Of a stretch of 64,000 bases of DNA, positions 34,281 through 46,800 are shown one piece after another. The translations under genes and the position numbers were made by a program. The stretch is from Theropithecus gelada (taxonomy: Eukaryota; Chordata; Mammalia; Primates; Cercopithecidae): contig NC_037670.1 in the NCBI RefSeq assembly GCF_003255815.1, forward strand, positions 54,488,521 through 54,552,520, read 5' to 3'. The notes beneath the pieces were generated by a model, which worked only from the letters and a program-made list of their open reading frames with translations, ran no database searches and was not told the DNA's origin. Every line of letters begins with the position of its first letter. Position 1 is the stretch's first letter.

Positions 34281-34384
34281 ATGGCCCTAAGTATCAACCC
34301 CTGCCAAGAAAATAGGTACTTCCTCTTGAAGAACTAAATGAAGATAGTGATGCTTTCTATTAAACCTTACTTATAAAAAGTATC

Positions 34385-34395
34385 AAAGGAGGGAA
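34385..34395 (+). promoter_or_regulatory. Polypurine tract of ERV3
   Basis: AAAGGAGGGAA sits immediately before the 3' LTR. It is the expected plus-strand primer site of reverse transcription. Confidence 0.88.
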
Positions 34396-34979
34396 TGAAG
34401 CAGGAAATATAAAAGGGAAAACAAGTCCTTCCCTGACCAGTCTGACTCACTCCAAAGTCCTGTTGGAGCTATGATAATGATCTGCAAGGCCAGACAGGGG
34501 CCCCGAAAGAATGGGCTTCAGGAGCAGGGATGAGAAAAACAAGTTCTCCTTATCAGTTTCCCCATTTGAAATTCTCTCCCCATACCATTATTCTTTGTTC
34601 TGCTCTCACAACTATTTTTGTAACTATTTCTGCAATTCTAAAGATTTTGTAAGTTCCTGTTTTTCTTTCTGTAGCATGGCAAGGTCACAAGACATGTTTA
34701 AGTAAGGTACGCTCATGTTGCAAAGCCTGTTGTAAAACCTGTCACAGTATGATTAACTGCCTTTGTTCTGCTTCTGTAAGACTGCTTTCCCGCCTACAGG
34801 TTTTGCGCCAAAAACCTGACTCGCCCCTGCTGGATGCATGTATAAAAGTCAAGCCCTGTCTTTGTTCAGGGCTCAGCCTTTGGATGTTTATCTGCTGGGC
34901 TGGTGGCCACCTAAATAAAATCTTCCTGTTCCACCCAGTGGTCTCCCCGACCTCCTGATTCCCACAACTTATAAGCATT
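34396..34979 (+). mobile_element. ERV3 3' LTR
   Basis: It opens TGAAGCAGG. TATAAAA is at 34841-34847 and AATAAA at 34914-34919. It ends CCCACAACT, where the 5' copy has CCCACAACA. The AATAAA could end env transcripts here. Weak use of it would favour read-through into the zinc-finger exons. Confidence 0.93.
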
Positions 34980-35204
34980 CCTTTTTCTCTGCAACCTAAC
35001 CAGCATCTCTTGTTGGCTTTTTAACAATAGGCATTCTGACTGGATGAGATGGTATCTCTGCCTTTTTCTAATAATTAACAATGTGAATTTTGTTTTCATA
35101 TGCTTGTTAGCCACATGTATGTCTTCTTTTGAAAAGTATCTGTTCATGTTTTTGCTTACTTTTTAATTAGGTTTTTGGTTTTTTGTTGTTGTTTTTGTTA
35201 TGGT

Positions 35205-35488
35205 TTTCTGAGACAGAGTCTTGCTCTGTCACCAGGCTGGAGTGCAGTGGCACAATCTCGACTCACTGCAACCTCCGCTTCCCAGGTTCAAGTGATTCTC
35301 CTGCTTCAGTCTCCCGAGTAGCTGGGATCACAGGTGCGTGCCACAAAACCCAGCTAATTTTTGTATTTTTAGTAGTGACGGAGTTTCACCGTGTTGGCCA
35401 GGATGGTCTCGATCTCTTGACCTCACGATCCATCCGCCTCAGTCTCCCAAAGTGCTGGGATTACAAGCGTGAGCCACCACCTCTGGCT
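35205..35488 (-). mobile_element. Alu inside the old L1
   Basis: Full-length Alu on the minus strand, ending GCCACCACCTCTGGC. A second poly-T run follows at about 35498. Confidence 0.94.
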
Positions 35489-35761
35489 GCTGCTGCTTTT
35501 TTTTTTTTTTTAATAAATTTGTTTAAGTTTCTTATGGATGCTGGATATTAGACCTTTGTCAGAAGCATAGTTTGCAAATATTTTCTTCTAGTCTGTAGGT
35601 TGTCTGTTTACTTAGTTGTTTCCATTGCTGTGAAACAGCTCTTTAGTTTAATTAGGTCCCATTTGTCAATTTTTGCTTCTGTTGCAATTGCTTTTTGGTA
35701 TCTTCATCATAAAATCTTTGCCAGTTTTTATGTCTAGAGTTTTCTAGGTTATTTTCAGGTT

Positions 35762-35860
35762 ATATATATATATTTATATATATATATGAGAGACATTAAA
35801 TATATATATTTATAAAAGTAAATATTTATTTTTATATATAAACATATATATATAAATAAT
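35762..35860. repeat. AT-rich simple repeat
   Basis: Imperfect TATATA arrays within the L1. Confidence 0.85.
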
Positions 35861-36107
35861 TTTAAGTTCTACATTTAAGTCTTGAATTCATCTTGATTTT
35901 TTATATATTGTGTAAGGAAGGCATCCAGTTTCAATCTTCTACATAGTGCTATCTAGTTATTCTAGCCTCATTTATTAAATAGGGAATTCTTCTCGCATTG
36001 CTCTTGTCAGCTTTGTTGAAGATCAGATGGTTGCAGGTGTGTGGCATTGTGGCATTATTTACTGGCTATCTATTCTGTTTCATTGTTCTATGAGTCTTTT
36101 ATATATA

Positions 36108-36144
<37 letters not shown>
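36108..36144. repeat. GT/TA microsatellite
   Basis: GTGTGTGTGT passes into TATATATATA without a break. Confidence 0.88.
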
Positions 36145-38328
36145 TGCCTTGGGTATTCGGGCTCTTTGTTGGTTCTATATGAATATTAAAATAGTTGTTT
36201 TTAGTTCTATTAAGAATGTTTTTGGTAGTTTGATAGGAATGACATTAGATCTGTAAATTTCTTTTAACAGTATGGCCATTTTAATGATATTGATCTTTTT
36301 GATCCATAAGCATAAAATAAACCTCCATTTATTTGTGTCATATCTGATTTATTTAAGCAGTGTTTTGTAATTCTTGTTGCAGAGGTCTTTCTCCTCCCTG
36401 GTTAGCTGTATTTCTAGATGTTTTATTCTTTTTGTGGCAGTTGTGAAGGGGATTGTGTTTTTGATTTGGCTTTCAGCTTGGATGTTATTGATGTACAGGG
36501 ATGCTACTAATTTTTGTACATTTGCTATGTATTGTGAAATTTTGCTTCAGTTTTCAGTTTAAGGAGCTTTTCTGCGGAGACTATGGGGTTTTCTATATAT
36601 AGAATCATGTTGTCTGCAAAAAATGGGAAGTTTGACTTCCTTTCTTCCTATTTGGATGCCTTTTGTTTTTGTCTCTTGTCTGATTGTTCTGGTGTGGACT
36701 ACCAATTCTATGTTGAATAGGAGTGATGAGAGAAAACATCCTTGTCTTGTGCCAGTTTTCATGGAGAAATGCTTCCAGCTTGTGTCCATTCAGTATGTTG
36801 GTTGTGGGTTTATCATAGAGAACTCATTATTTTGAAGTATGTACCTTCGATGCCTAGTTTGTTGCAGGTTTTTAACGTGAAAGATGTTAAATTTTCTTGA
36901 AAGCTTTTTCTGCATCTATTGAGATAATCTGGTGGGTTTTATTTTTATGTAATGAATCACATTTATTAATTTGTGTATGTTGAACCAACCTCATATCCCA
37001 GGGATAAAGCCTACTTGATCATAGTGGATTTGCTTTTTGTTGTGCTGTTGAATTTAATTTCCCAATATTTTGTTGAAGATTTTTGCATCAATGGTCATCA
37101 AGGATATTGGCCTAAAGTTTTCTTCTTTTTGTTATATCTATGTCAGGTTTTGGTGTCAGAATGATGGAGTTCTTATGTAATGAGTTGAAGGGGAGTGTTT
37201 TCTTCTCAGTTTTTTTAGATTAGTTTTAGAAGGAATGGTACCGGCTCCTCTTTGTACATCTGGTAGAATTCAGTTGTGAATCTCTCTGGTCCTGGACTTT
37301 TTTTGATTGCTAGGCTATTCATTACTAATTCAGTTTTGGAGTTTGTTATTGGTCTACTCAGAGATTCAATTTCTTTCTTGTTCAGTCTTGGGAGGATGTA
37401 TTGGTCCACAAATTTACTATTTCTTTCAGATTTTTTAGTTTGTGTTCATAGAAGTGTTCATAGTAGACTTCAACAGTTATTTGTATTTTTGTGGGGTCAG
37501 GGTTAATGTCCCTTTTGTCATTTCTAATTGTGTTTATTTGAATCTTCTTTCTTTATGAATCTGGCTAGTGGTTTATTTAGCTTACTAATTTTTTCCAAAG
37601 ATTTAACTCCTGGATTTCTTGATCTTTTGTATAGTTTTTCACATCTAAATCTCCTTCAGTACAGATCAGATTAGTTATTTTTTGCCCTCTGCTACTTAGG
37701 AATTGGTTTTGTCTTGCATCTCTCATTTTGTTTATGATATTAGGTTGTTAAATTGAGATCTTTTTAACTTTTTTATGTGAGCATTTAGTACTATAAATTC
37801 TTCTTTTAACACTGCCTTAGCTGTGTTGCAGGTATTCTGGTATGTTGTACTTTGTTCTCATTTGTTTCAAAGAACTTTTTGATGTCTGCCTTAATTTTAT
37901 TATTTACCCAAAAGTTATTCAGATGCAGGTTGTTTAATTTCCATGTAATTGTATGGTTTCAAGTGGTTTTCTTTGTATTGATTTACATTTTTATCAAGTT
38001 GTGGTCAGAGTGTGTGGTTGGTATAATTTTGGGATGTTTGAATTTGGTGAGGATTGTTTTATTTCTGATTGTGTGGTCAATTTTAGAGTATGGGCCATGT
38101 GGTGATGAGAAGAATGTATATTATATTGCTTTTAGATGGAGAGTTTTGTAGATGTCTATTAGGACTATTAGGTCAAGTATTGAGTTTAGGTCCTAATATC
38201 GTTATTAATTTTCTGCCTCAAAAATGTGTCTAATAGTGTCTGTGGGGTGTTGTAGTCTCCCACAATTATTGTGTCAGAATCTAAATATCTTTATAGATCT
38301 CTTAGAACTTGGCTTATTCATGTGTACC

Positions 38329-38942
38329 TGTGAAAGAAAATTAAATCTTCAGAGCCCAAACTCATTAAACCAAAAAGAAAAGTTAGTCTGGGAACTGGGT
38401 CACACAAACCCACCTACCCTTTTGGTTCTTAAACAAGACGGCTACAAGATGAAAAGTTACATGACTCCCCCATATTTTGCCCACAAGACAATTTCTAGTG
38501 AGCTGCAAGATCTTTGCCCTAAGGTGTTTCTATAAAAATTTTACCATGGAAATGTAAATTGATAGCATATCTTTATAGGTTCCACCAGACACAAATGCAT
38601 ATCTGATTGTTCCCTTGCCCCACTTTGTCTATGTTATCTTATGTAAAAATGCAGATTACCTGCATTTTTCCTCTGCCCCATTTGTCTGTGTCATCTTATG
38701 TAAAAAAAAAATGCAGATTCACTGAGCCAGACAATGGCATCAATGACTATTTTTCCCTACCTCCCTCTTACATAACAGTTTTGTACTTCTTAGTATCTCA
38801 TCCTTTCCCCTTTAAATTTGGAGCCCCCAAAATTTTCTTGGGAGAAAGACACAGGCCTTTCTCCTGGCTGTGCATTCTTAACTTTGGGAAATAAACTTCC
38901 TAAAATGATTGAGACTTTTCTTGTCATTTTTCTTGATTGACA
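38329..38942 (+). mobile_element. Solo LTR, family X copy 2
   Basis: It starts TGTGAAAGAAAATTAAATC and ends near TTGATTGACA. It has GGGAAATAAACTTCCTAAAA about 50 bases before its end, matching the LTR at 5018-5616 along its length. It holds a small internal duplication of the TATGTAAAAATGCAGATT segment (about 38638-38720). It marks the right limit of the antisense L1. Confidence 0.68.
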
Positions 38943-39140
38943 CACCCATGGATTCTTTTTAATGACACCTTTCTTCTACTTTTTTTCCCCATAAACGTAT
39001 CTCAAGTGCACATGGTGTGCAAAATTAAGATGTCCAATAGTTCAAAAACATGTCCAGAGACCTGGCTGTTATAATGGAAAATACAAATTAGAAATAAGAA
39101 GCTTTATTCTCCACGTGAAAAAAGGGAGGATGGATATTTT

Positions 39141-39445
39141 CTTTCTTTCTTTCTTTCTTTTTTTTTTTTGTTTGAGATGGAGTCTTGCCTGGTTGCCCAG
39201 GGTGGAGTGCAATGCCACGAGCTAGCTCACTGCAACCTCTGCCTCCTGGGTTCAAGTGTACTCAGCCTCCTGAGTAGCTGGGGTTACAGGCACACAGCAC
39301 CACACCTGGCTAATTTTTTGTGTCTTTAGTAGAGATGGGGTTTCACTATGTTGGCCAGGCTGGCCTCAAACTCCTGACCTCATGATTTGCCCACCTCAGC
39401 CTCCCAAAGTGCTGGGATTACAGGCGGGAGCTACCACACCCGGCC
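39141..39445 (-). mobile_element. Alu with TTTC-repeat head
   Basis: A CTTT repeat of about five units precedes the poly-T head. The body is clear Alu and ends ACACCCGGCC. Confidence 0.94.
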
Positions 39446-40040
39446 AGGAGTATATTTGCTTAATTGATTTTTCCTTAAAGCATTTAAATTATATGTATGT
39501 TTTTTCTCTGTTGTTTGAAAGATACATAAATCATATTAACAGTTAAACCTTTGTCACTGTTTTTGACTTCGGATTGTCTTTATCTAGGACCTCAAGTTCA
39601 TTGCTTTGGCAAAGGTTTATTTTCTCCATTTGTTGTCTCTTAAAGTAGACACAGATTTGTTTAGATTAAAGTTCATTTTAAGAGCACACATAAGTTGAAC
39701 ATGAAGATAGGATTAAATTTAACAATAAAAAATGATAAAGACTAAAAGATACTATGTTCCTTTCATAGACTACAGATTATCCAAGGTAATCAGGTAATAT
39801 TTGCAGGCTGAAGTACTTTTATTGCAAAAGCATTGTTCAGTGTATGAAGTGAACAGTGGAGTCTGTAGTTGTGCTTTGGTTTATATTTATTTCTTGAGTA
39901 CAGTTAGCATAGTTATATGTAGTGTTTGTAGACAAACTGCATTCATATAAATTAAACAGTATTTTATACACTAGTGTGAATATAACTGTAAAATATTTAC
40001 TTTTAATGAATCCCTTAGTCATTTTAATAATGTTATATTC
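39446..40040. other. Intron 1 sequence
   Basis: AT-rich with no gene or repeat family recognised. The last 13 bases are the target site of the next Alu. Confidence 0.4.
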
Positions 40041-40347
40041 GGCCAGGCACCGTGGCTCACGCCTGTAATCCCAGCACTTTGGGATGCCAAGGTGGGTGGA
40101 TCGCCTGAGGTCAGGAGTTCAAGACTAACCTTGCCGATGTGGTGAAACTCTGTCTCTACTAAAAAATACAAAAATTAGCCGGGTGTGGTGGCACATGCCT
40201 GTAATCCCAGCTACTCGGGAGGCTGAGGCAGGTGAATCACTTGAACCTGGGAGGTGGAGGTTGCAGTGGGCCGAGATTGCACCACTGCACTCCAGCCTGG
40301 GCAACAGAGTGAGACTCTGTCTCAAAAAAAAATAAATAAATAATAAA
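40041..40347 (+). mobile_element. Alu
   Basis: It begins GGCCAGGCACCGTGGCTCAC, and its tail is an AAAT repeat. The repeat TAATGTTATATTC flanks it at 40028-40040 and 40348-40360. Confidence 0.95.
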
Positions 40348-40738
40348 TAATGTTATATTCATACTTTTGAAATAAAAAGTGTTTTAATTGAATTATGGTT
40401 GTAGACAATTTTTTAAAATCCTATGTACATTATGACTAGTACATTATATATACTTAGATGTTTATATCTAATATTCAAATAAAATTTACTACCAAACTAT
40501 TACAGTAGTATTAGTATGACATGCTTACTAATTTATCCAGTAAAGTTAATTATAGGTAAACATGATTTTAGTGTCTATCATTTCACTAAATTGGAATGCT
40601 GCTATTACAGGAAAAGTAAACAAGAATGATTTGGCCACCCAAAAACCATAATGGCTCTACATTTCACCATGATGCAAACTCAAATGTATTCCACTATATG
40701 AATAAAGTAATATTCCAGTTCTTCGTTGGAAAGTTACA
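40348..40738. other. Intron 1 sequence
   Basis: No gene or named repeat is recognised. Confidence 0.35.
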
Positions 40739-41008
40739 GTGGTGGGAGGTCCAGGCAGGCGGGTCATTTGAGGTCAGGAGTTCAAGACCAACCTGGCCAA
40801 CATGGTGAAACCCCATCTCTACTAAAAATACAAAAATTAGTTGGGCATAGAGGCGCATGCCTGTAATCCTAGCTACTCTGGAGGCTGAGGGATGAGAATC
40901 CCTTGAACCCTGGAGGTGGAGGCTGCAGTGAGCTGAGATTGTACCACTACACTCCAGCCTGGGCAACAGAGCAAAAAGACTCCATCTCAAAAAAAAAAAA
41001 AAAAAAAG
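40739..41008 (+). mobile_element. 5'-truncated Alu
   Basis: It begins inside the left arm (GGTGGGAGGTCCAGGCAGG) and ends with an 18-base A tail. Confidence 0.92.
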
Positions 41009-41756
41009 ACGTGTTCTTTGGAAATTGGCAAATATGTTCCATTATAAATCTCTCATTTAATGGCTAGGAGAAGAGAGAGCAGCAGAGATGGAAGAGAATC
41101 CTTATAAAAGTCAGCTGAGAATACGACCCCTTCATAATGCTCATGTTTCTCATGCTGAGAGTAGCTGTGTACTTTGGATGTTTAAAAAAATTGATTAGGG
41201 GAATATTTTCTGACTGACCTGATCAAACTTATATATCTAGCCTGTGTTTTTAAAAGATGGTTTTAACTGTTTTTCTCTCAATACAGCTTTTCTCAGAGTG
41301 AGAGCTGTTTTTCTCTTTTGGTTTCTGTTTCAGAGGCCCCATTACTATCCCATGATGTCTGTGAATGAGATGGGCTATCACAGAGCTCTTGGAGCTATCT
41401 CTGTCTGGACTCATGCTGAAAATCCAGCAGTATTTTTTCTTTATCTCTGTTATAAATAGAAACTGAGGCTGAAACAGTGCTCCTATTCCCATTATTGTGA
41501 AGGTGCATTCCTACCTGGGAAGCCTGCAGGCTCTCCTCCTGCAGCTCAGGCTTCACTCTGCAATGTGGCACTGGAGTGCTGCTGTGGCAGTTGGTGATAA
41601 CCTAAGATGTGTTCTGCCAGCTGTGAGCTCTGTGCTGTGGGTTGTGCCTCAGGGAAAGATGGTGTAGGAGTCAAGAGAGGATACCAGCCACCAGGAGAGA
41701 GCAAGCAGGAGTGCTATAGCCCAGTGCTCAGGGAGTAGAGAGCCATTGCTTTTAAA
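41009..41756. other. Intron 1 sequence
   Basis: No gene or repeat family is recognised in this segment, which ends at the 5' end of the L1. Confidence 0.4.
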
Positions 41757-42774
41757 TGTAAATAGCCAAATAGGAACAGCTCCAGCCTCCAGCTCCCAGT
41801 GTGAGTGACACAAAAAACGGGTGATTTCTGTATTTTAAACTGAGGTACTGGGTTCGTCTCACTGGGGTGTGTTGGACAGTTGATGCTGGTCCATGGATGC
41901 AGCCCGACCAGCAAGAGCTGAAGCAGGGCGAGGCATCGCCTCACCTGGGAAGTGCAAGGGGGAAGGGAATTCCTTTTCCTAGCCAACGGAAATTGAGACA
42001 CACAACATCTGGGAAATCAGGTAACTCCCTCACTAATACTGTGCTTTACCAAGGGTCTTAGCAAATGGCACACCAGGAGATTATATCCCACACCTGGCCC
42101 CAAGGGTCCCACACCCACGGAGGCACCCTCATTGCTAGCACAGCAGTCAGAGATCTAACTGCAAGGCGGCAGCGAGGCTGGGGGAGGGGCACCCACCATT
42201 TATGAGGCTTAAGTAGATAAACAAAGCCGCCAGGACGCTCGAATTGGGTGGAGCCCACCACAGCTCAAGGAGGCCTGCCTGCCTCTGTAGACTCCACCTC
42301 GGGACAGGGCATAGCTAAACAAAAAGTAGCAGAAACCTCTGCAGATGTAAAAGTCCCTGTCTGATAGCTTTGAAGAGAGCAGTGGTTCTCCCAACACGGA
42401 GGTTGAGATCTGAGAACAGACAGACTGCCTGCTCAAGTGGGTCCCTGACCCCTGAGTAGCCTAACTGGGAGACATCCCCCACTAGGTGCAGACCGACACA
42501 TCACACCTCACATGGCTGGGTACACCCTGAGACGAAGCTTCCAGAGCAAGAATCAGACAGTAACACTCACTGTTCAGCAATATTCTATCTTCTGCAGCCT
42601 CCGCTGCTGATACCCAGGCAAACAGGGTCTGGAGTGAACCTCAAGCAAACTCCAACAGACCTGCAGCTGAGGGTCCTGACTATTAGAAGGAAAACTAACA
42701 GAAAGGACATCCACACCAAAACCCCATTAGTACGTCACCATCATCAAAGACCAAAGGCAGATAAAACCACAAAG

Positions 42775-43784
42775 ATGGGGAAAAAGCAGTGCAGAAAAGC
42801 TGGAAATTCAAAAAATCAGAGCACATCTTCCCTTCCAAAGGAACACAGCTCATCGCCAGCAATGGAACAAAGCTGGACGGAGAATGACTTTGACAAGTTG
42901 AGAGAAGAAGGCTTCAGTCAATCAAACTTCTCAGAGCTAAAGGAGGAACTACGTAACCAGCGCAGAGAAACTAAAAACCTTGAAGACGGAATGGATGAAC
43001 GGATAACTAGAATAATCAATGCAGAAAAGACCTTAAAAGAACTGATAGAGATGAAAACCATGACACGAGAACTACGTGACAAGTGCACAAGCTTCAGTAA
43101 CCGACTTGATCAACTGGAAGAAAGATTATCAGTGATCGAAGCTCAAATGAATGAAATGAAGCGAGAAGAGAAACATAGAGAAAAAAGAGTGAAAAGAAAT
43201 AAACAAAGCCTGCAAGAAGTATGGGATTGTGTGAAAAGACCAAATCTACATCTGATTGGTGTGCCTGAAAATGACAGGGAAAATGGAACCAAGTTGGAAA
43301 ACACTCTGCAGGATATCATCCAGGAGAACTTCCCCAACCTAGCAAGGCAGGCCAACATTCAAATTCAGGAAATACAGAGAACACCACAAAGATACTCCTC
43401 AAGAAGAGCAACTCCAAGACACATAATTGTCAGATTCACCAACGTAGAAATGGAGGAAAAAATGTTAAGGGCAGCCAGAGAGAAAGGTCGGGTTACCCAC
43501 AAAGGGAAGCCCATCAGACTAACAGCAGATCTCTTGGCAGAAACTCTACAAGCCAGAAGAGTGTGGGGGCCAATATTCAACCTTCTTAAAGAATTTTCAA
43601 CTCAAAATTTCATATCCAGTCAAACTAAGTTTCATAAGTGAAGGAGAAATAAAATCCTTTACAGACAAGCAAATGCTTAGAGATTTTGTCACCACCAGGC
43701 CTGCCCTACAAGAGATCCTGAAGGAAGCACTAAACATGGAAAGGAACAACCAGTACCAGCCATTGGGAAAACATGCCAAAATGT
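42775..43784 (+). pseudogene. L1 ORF1, frameshifted near its end
   Basis: ORF1 encodes the RNA-binding chaperone of LINE-1 particles. Here the frame from MGKKQ at 42775 is open for 288 codons, against 338 usual. It covers the coiled coil (about residues 50-150) and the RNA-recognition region. A loss of about four bases near 43590 shifts it to a TGA at 43639, and the true C-terminus continues in another frame to about 43784. The protein would lack part of its C-terminal domain. Confidence 0.88.
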
Positions 43785-43849
43785 AAAGTCCGTCGATGCT
43801 AGGAAGAAACTGCATCAACTAACGAGCAAAATAATCAGCTAATATCATA

Positions 43850-46800
43850 ATGACGGGATCAAGTTCAGACATAACAACATTAACCTTAAATGTAAATGGA
43901 CTAAATGGTCCAATTAAAAGACACAGACTGGCAAATTGGATAAAGAGTCAAGACCCATCAGTTTGCTGTATTCAGGAGACCCATCTCACATGCAGAGACA
44001 CACATAGGCTCAGAATAAAGGGATGGAGGAAGATCTAGCAAGAAGATCAGGAAAAGCTAACTATCCTAAATATATATACACCCAATACAGGATCACCCAG
44101 ATTCATAAAGCAAGTCCTTAGAGACTTACAAAGACACTTAGACTCCCATACAATAATAACGGAAAACTTTAACACCCCACTGTCAACATCAGACAGATAA
44201 ACGAGACAGAAAATTAACAAGGATATCCAGGAATTGAACTCAACTCTGCACCAAGTGGACCTAATAGACATCTACAGAACTCTCTACCCCAAATCAACAG
44301 AATATACATTCTTCTCAGCACCACATCACACTTATTCCAAAATTGATCACATAGTTGGAAGTAAAGCACTCCTCAGCAAATGCAAAAAAAACCCCAGAAA
44401 TTATAACGAACTGTCTCTCAGACCACAGTGCAATCAAACTAGAACTCAGGACTAAGAAACTCAATCAAAACCACTCAACTACATGGAAACTGAACAACCT
44501 GCTCCTGAATGACTACTGGGTACGTAACGAAATGAAGGCAGAAATAAAGATGTTCTTTGAAACCATTGAGAACAAAGATACAACATACCAGAATCTCTGG
44601 GACACATTTAAAGTAGTGTATAGACGGAAATTTATAGCACTAAATGCCCACAAGAGAAAGCTGGAAAGATCTAAAATTGACACCCTAACATCACAATTAA
44701 AAGAACTAAAGAAGCAAGAGCAAACACATTCAAAAGCTAGCAGAAGGCAAGAAATAACTAAGATCAGAGCAGAACTGAAGGAGATAGAGACACCAAAAAA
44801 CCCTCCAAAAAATCAATGAATCCAGGAGCTGGTTTTTTGAAAAGATCAACAAAATTGATAGACCGCTAGCAAGACTAATAAGAAAAAAGAGAAGAATCAA
44901 GTAGACACAATAAAACATGATAAAGGGGATATCACCACCGACCCCACAGAAATACAAACTACCATCAGAGAATACTATAAACACCTCTATGCAAATAAAC
45001 TAGAAAATCTAGAAGAAATGGATAATTTCCTGGACCCTCACACTTTCCCAAGACTAAACCAGGAAAAAGTTGAATCCCTGAATAGACCAATAACAGGCTC
45101 TGAAATTGAGGCAATAATAGCCTACCAGCCAGAAAAAGTCCAGGACCAGTCGGATTCACAGCCGAATTCTACCAGAGGTACAAGAAAGAGCTGGTATTAT
45201 TCCTTCTGAAACTATTCCAATCAATAGAAAAAGAGGGAATCCTCCCTAACTCATTTTATGAGGCCAACATCATCCTGATACCAAAGCCTGGTAGAGACAC
45301 AACAAAAAAAGAGAATTTTAGACCAATATCCCTGATGAACATCGATGCAAAAATCCTCAATAAAATACTGGCAAACCAAATCCAGCAGCACATCAAAAAG
45401 CTTATCCACCATGATCAAGTGGGCTTCATCCCTGGGATGCAAGGCTGGTTCAACATACGGAAATCAATAAACATAATCTAGCATATAAACAGAACCAAAG
45501 ACAAAACCACATAATTATCTCAATAGATGCAGAAAAGGCCTTTGACAAAATTCAACAGCCCTTCATACTAAAAACTCTCAATAAATTCGGTATTGATGGA
45601 ATGTATCTCAAAATAATAAGAGCTATTTATGACAAACCCACAGCCAATATCATACTGAATGGGCAAAAACTGGAAGCATTCCCTTTGAAAAGTGGGACAA
45701 GACGGGGATGCCCTCTCTCACCACTCCTATTCAACATAGTGTTGGAAGTTCTGGCTAGGGCAATCAGGCAAGAGAAAGAAAGAAAAGGTATTCAGTTAGG
45801 ACAAGAAGAAGTCGAATTGTCCCTCTTTGCACATGACATGATTGTATATTTAGAAAACCCCATTGTCTCAGCCCAAAATCTCCTTAAGCTGATAAGCAAC
45901 TTCCGCAAAGTCTCAGGATACAAAATGAATGTGTAAAAATCACAAGCATTCTTATACACCAGTAACAGACAAACAGAGAGTCAAATCATAAATGAACTCC
46001 CATTCACAATAGCTTCAAAGAGAATAAAATACCTAGGAATCCAACTTACAAGGGATGTGAAGGACTTCTTCAAGGAGAACTACAAACCACTGCTCAGTGA
46101 AATAAAAGATGACACAAATGGAAAAACATACCATGCTCTTGGATAGGTAGAATCAATATTGTGAAAATGGCCATACTGCCCAAGGTAATTTATAGATTCA
46201 ATGCCATCCCCATTAAGCTACCAATGACTTTCTTCACAGAATTGGAAAAAACTGCTTTAAGGTTCATATGGAACCAAAAAAGACCCCACATTGCCAAGAC
46301 AATCCTAAACCAAAAGAACCAAGCTGGAGGCATCATGCTACCTGACTTCAAACTATACTACAAGGCTACAGTAACCAAAACAGCATGGTACTGGTACCAA
46401 AACAGAGATACAGACCAATGGAACAGAACAGAGCCCTCATTAATAATACCACACATCTACAGCTATCTGATCTTTGACAAACCTGACAAAAACAAGAAAT
46501 GGGGAAAGGATTTCCTATTTAATAAATGATGCTGGGAAAATTGGCTAGCCATAAGTAGAAAGCTGAAACTGGATCCTTTCCTTACTCCTTATACAAAAAT
46601 TAATTCAAGATGGGTTAGAGACTTAAATGTTAGACCTAAAACCATAAAAACCCTAGAAGAAAACCTAGGTAATACCATTCAGGACATAGGCATGGGCAAG
46701 GACTTCATGACTAAAACACCAAAAGCGATGGCAACAAAAGCCAAAATTGACAAATGGGATCTAATTAAACTAAAGAGCTTCTGCACAGCAAAAGAAACTA

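Larger units (their letters stand above)
25408..34979 (+). mobile_element. ERV3-1: ERV3 (HERV-R) provirus, complete with both LTRs
   Basis: A 9.6-kb gammaretrovirus-like (ERV1 class) provirus runs in the sense of the zinc-finger gene. It has 5' LTR, tRNA-Arg primer-binding site, gag, pro, pol, env, polypurine tract and 3' LTR in the standard order. It lies in an antisense L1 with a short TATA(AG) target repeat, the two L1 sides reading on from each other. The env frame identifies it as ERV3, a single-copy-like provirus known at human 7q11.21 beside ZNF117. By eye the LTRs differ at about 35-40 positions of some 570, which fits an insertion that predates the split of apes and Old World monkeys. 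gag, pro and pol are broken in many places, so it cannot replicate. Only env stays open over nearly its full length. Confidence 0.96.
24165..38324 (-). mobile_element. Old primate L1 in antisense, split by Alus and ERV3
   Basis: This is a LINE-1 read on the minus strand. Its 3' UTR opens at about 24165 (GGTTCAGGGGTACACATGC in reverse) and continues at 25155-25407, 34980-35204 and 35489-38324, where ORF2 sequence with many stops runs out. The ERV3 provirus separates two L1 halves that join exactly: ...CAGTGTATA before and TATAAGCATTCC after. Alus at 24575-25154 and 35205-35488 also interrupt it. Roughly 3.7 kb of L1 is left. Confidence 0.88.

Noticed and set aside
25408..34979. A replication-competent provirus
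   Set aside because: gag, protease, polymerase and integrase all carry stops, shifts or loss of key residues, and env lacks an anchor.
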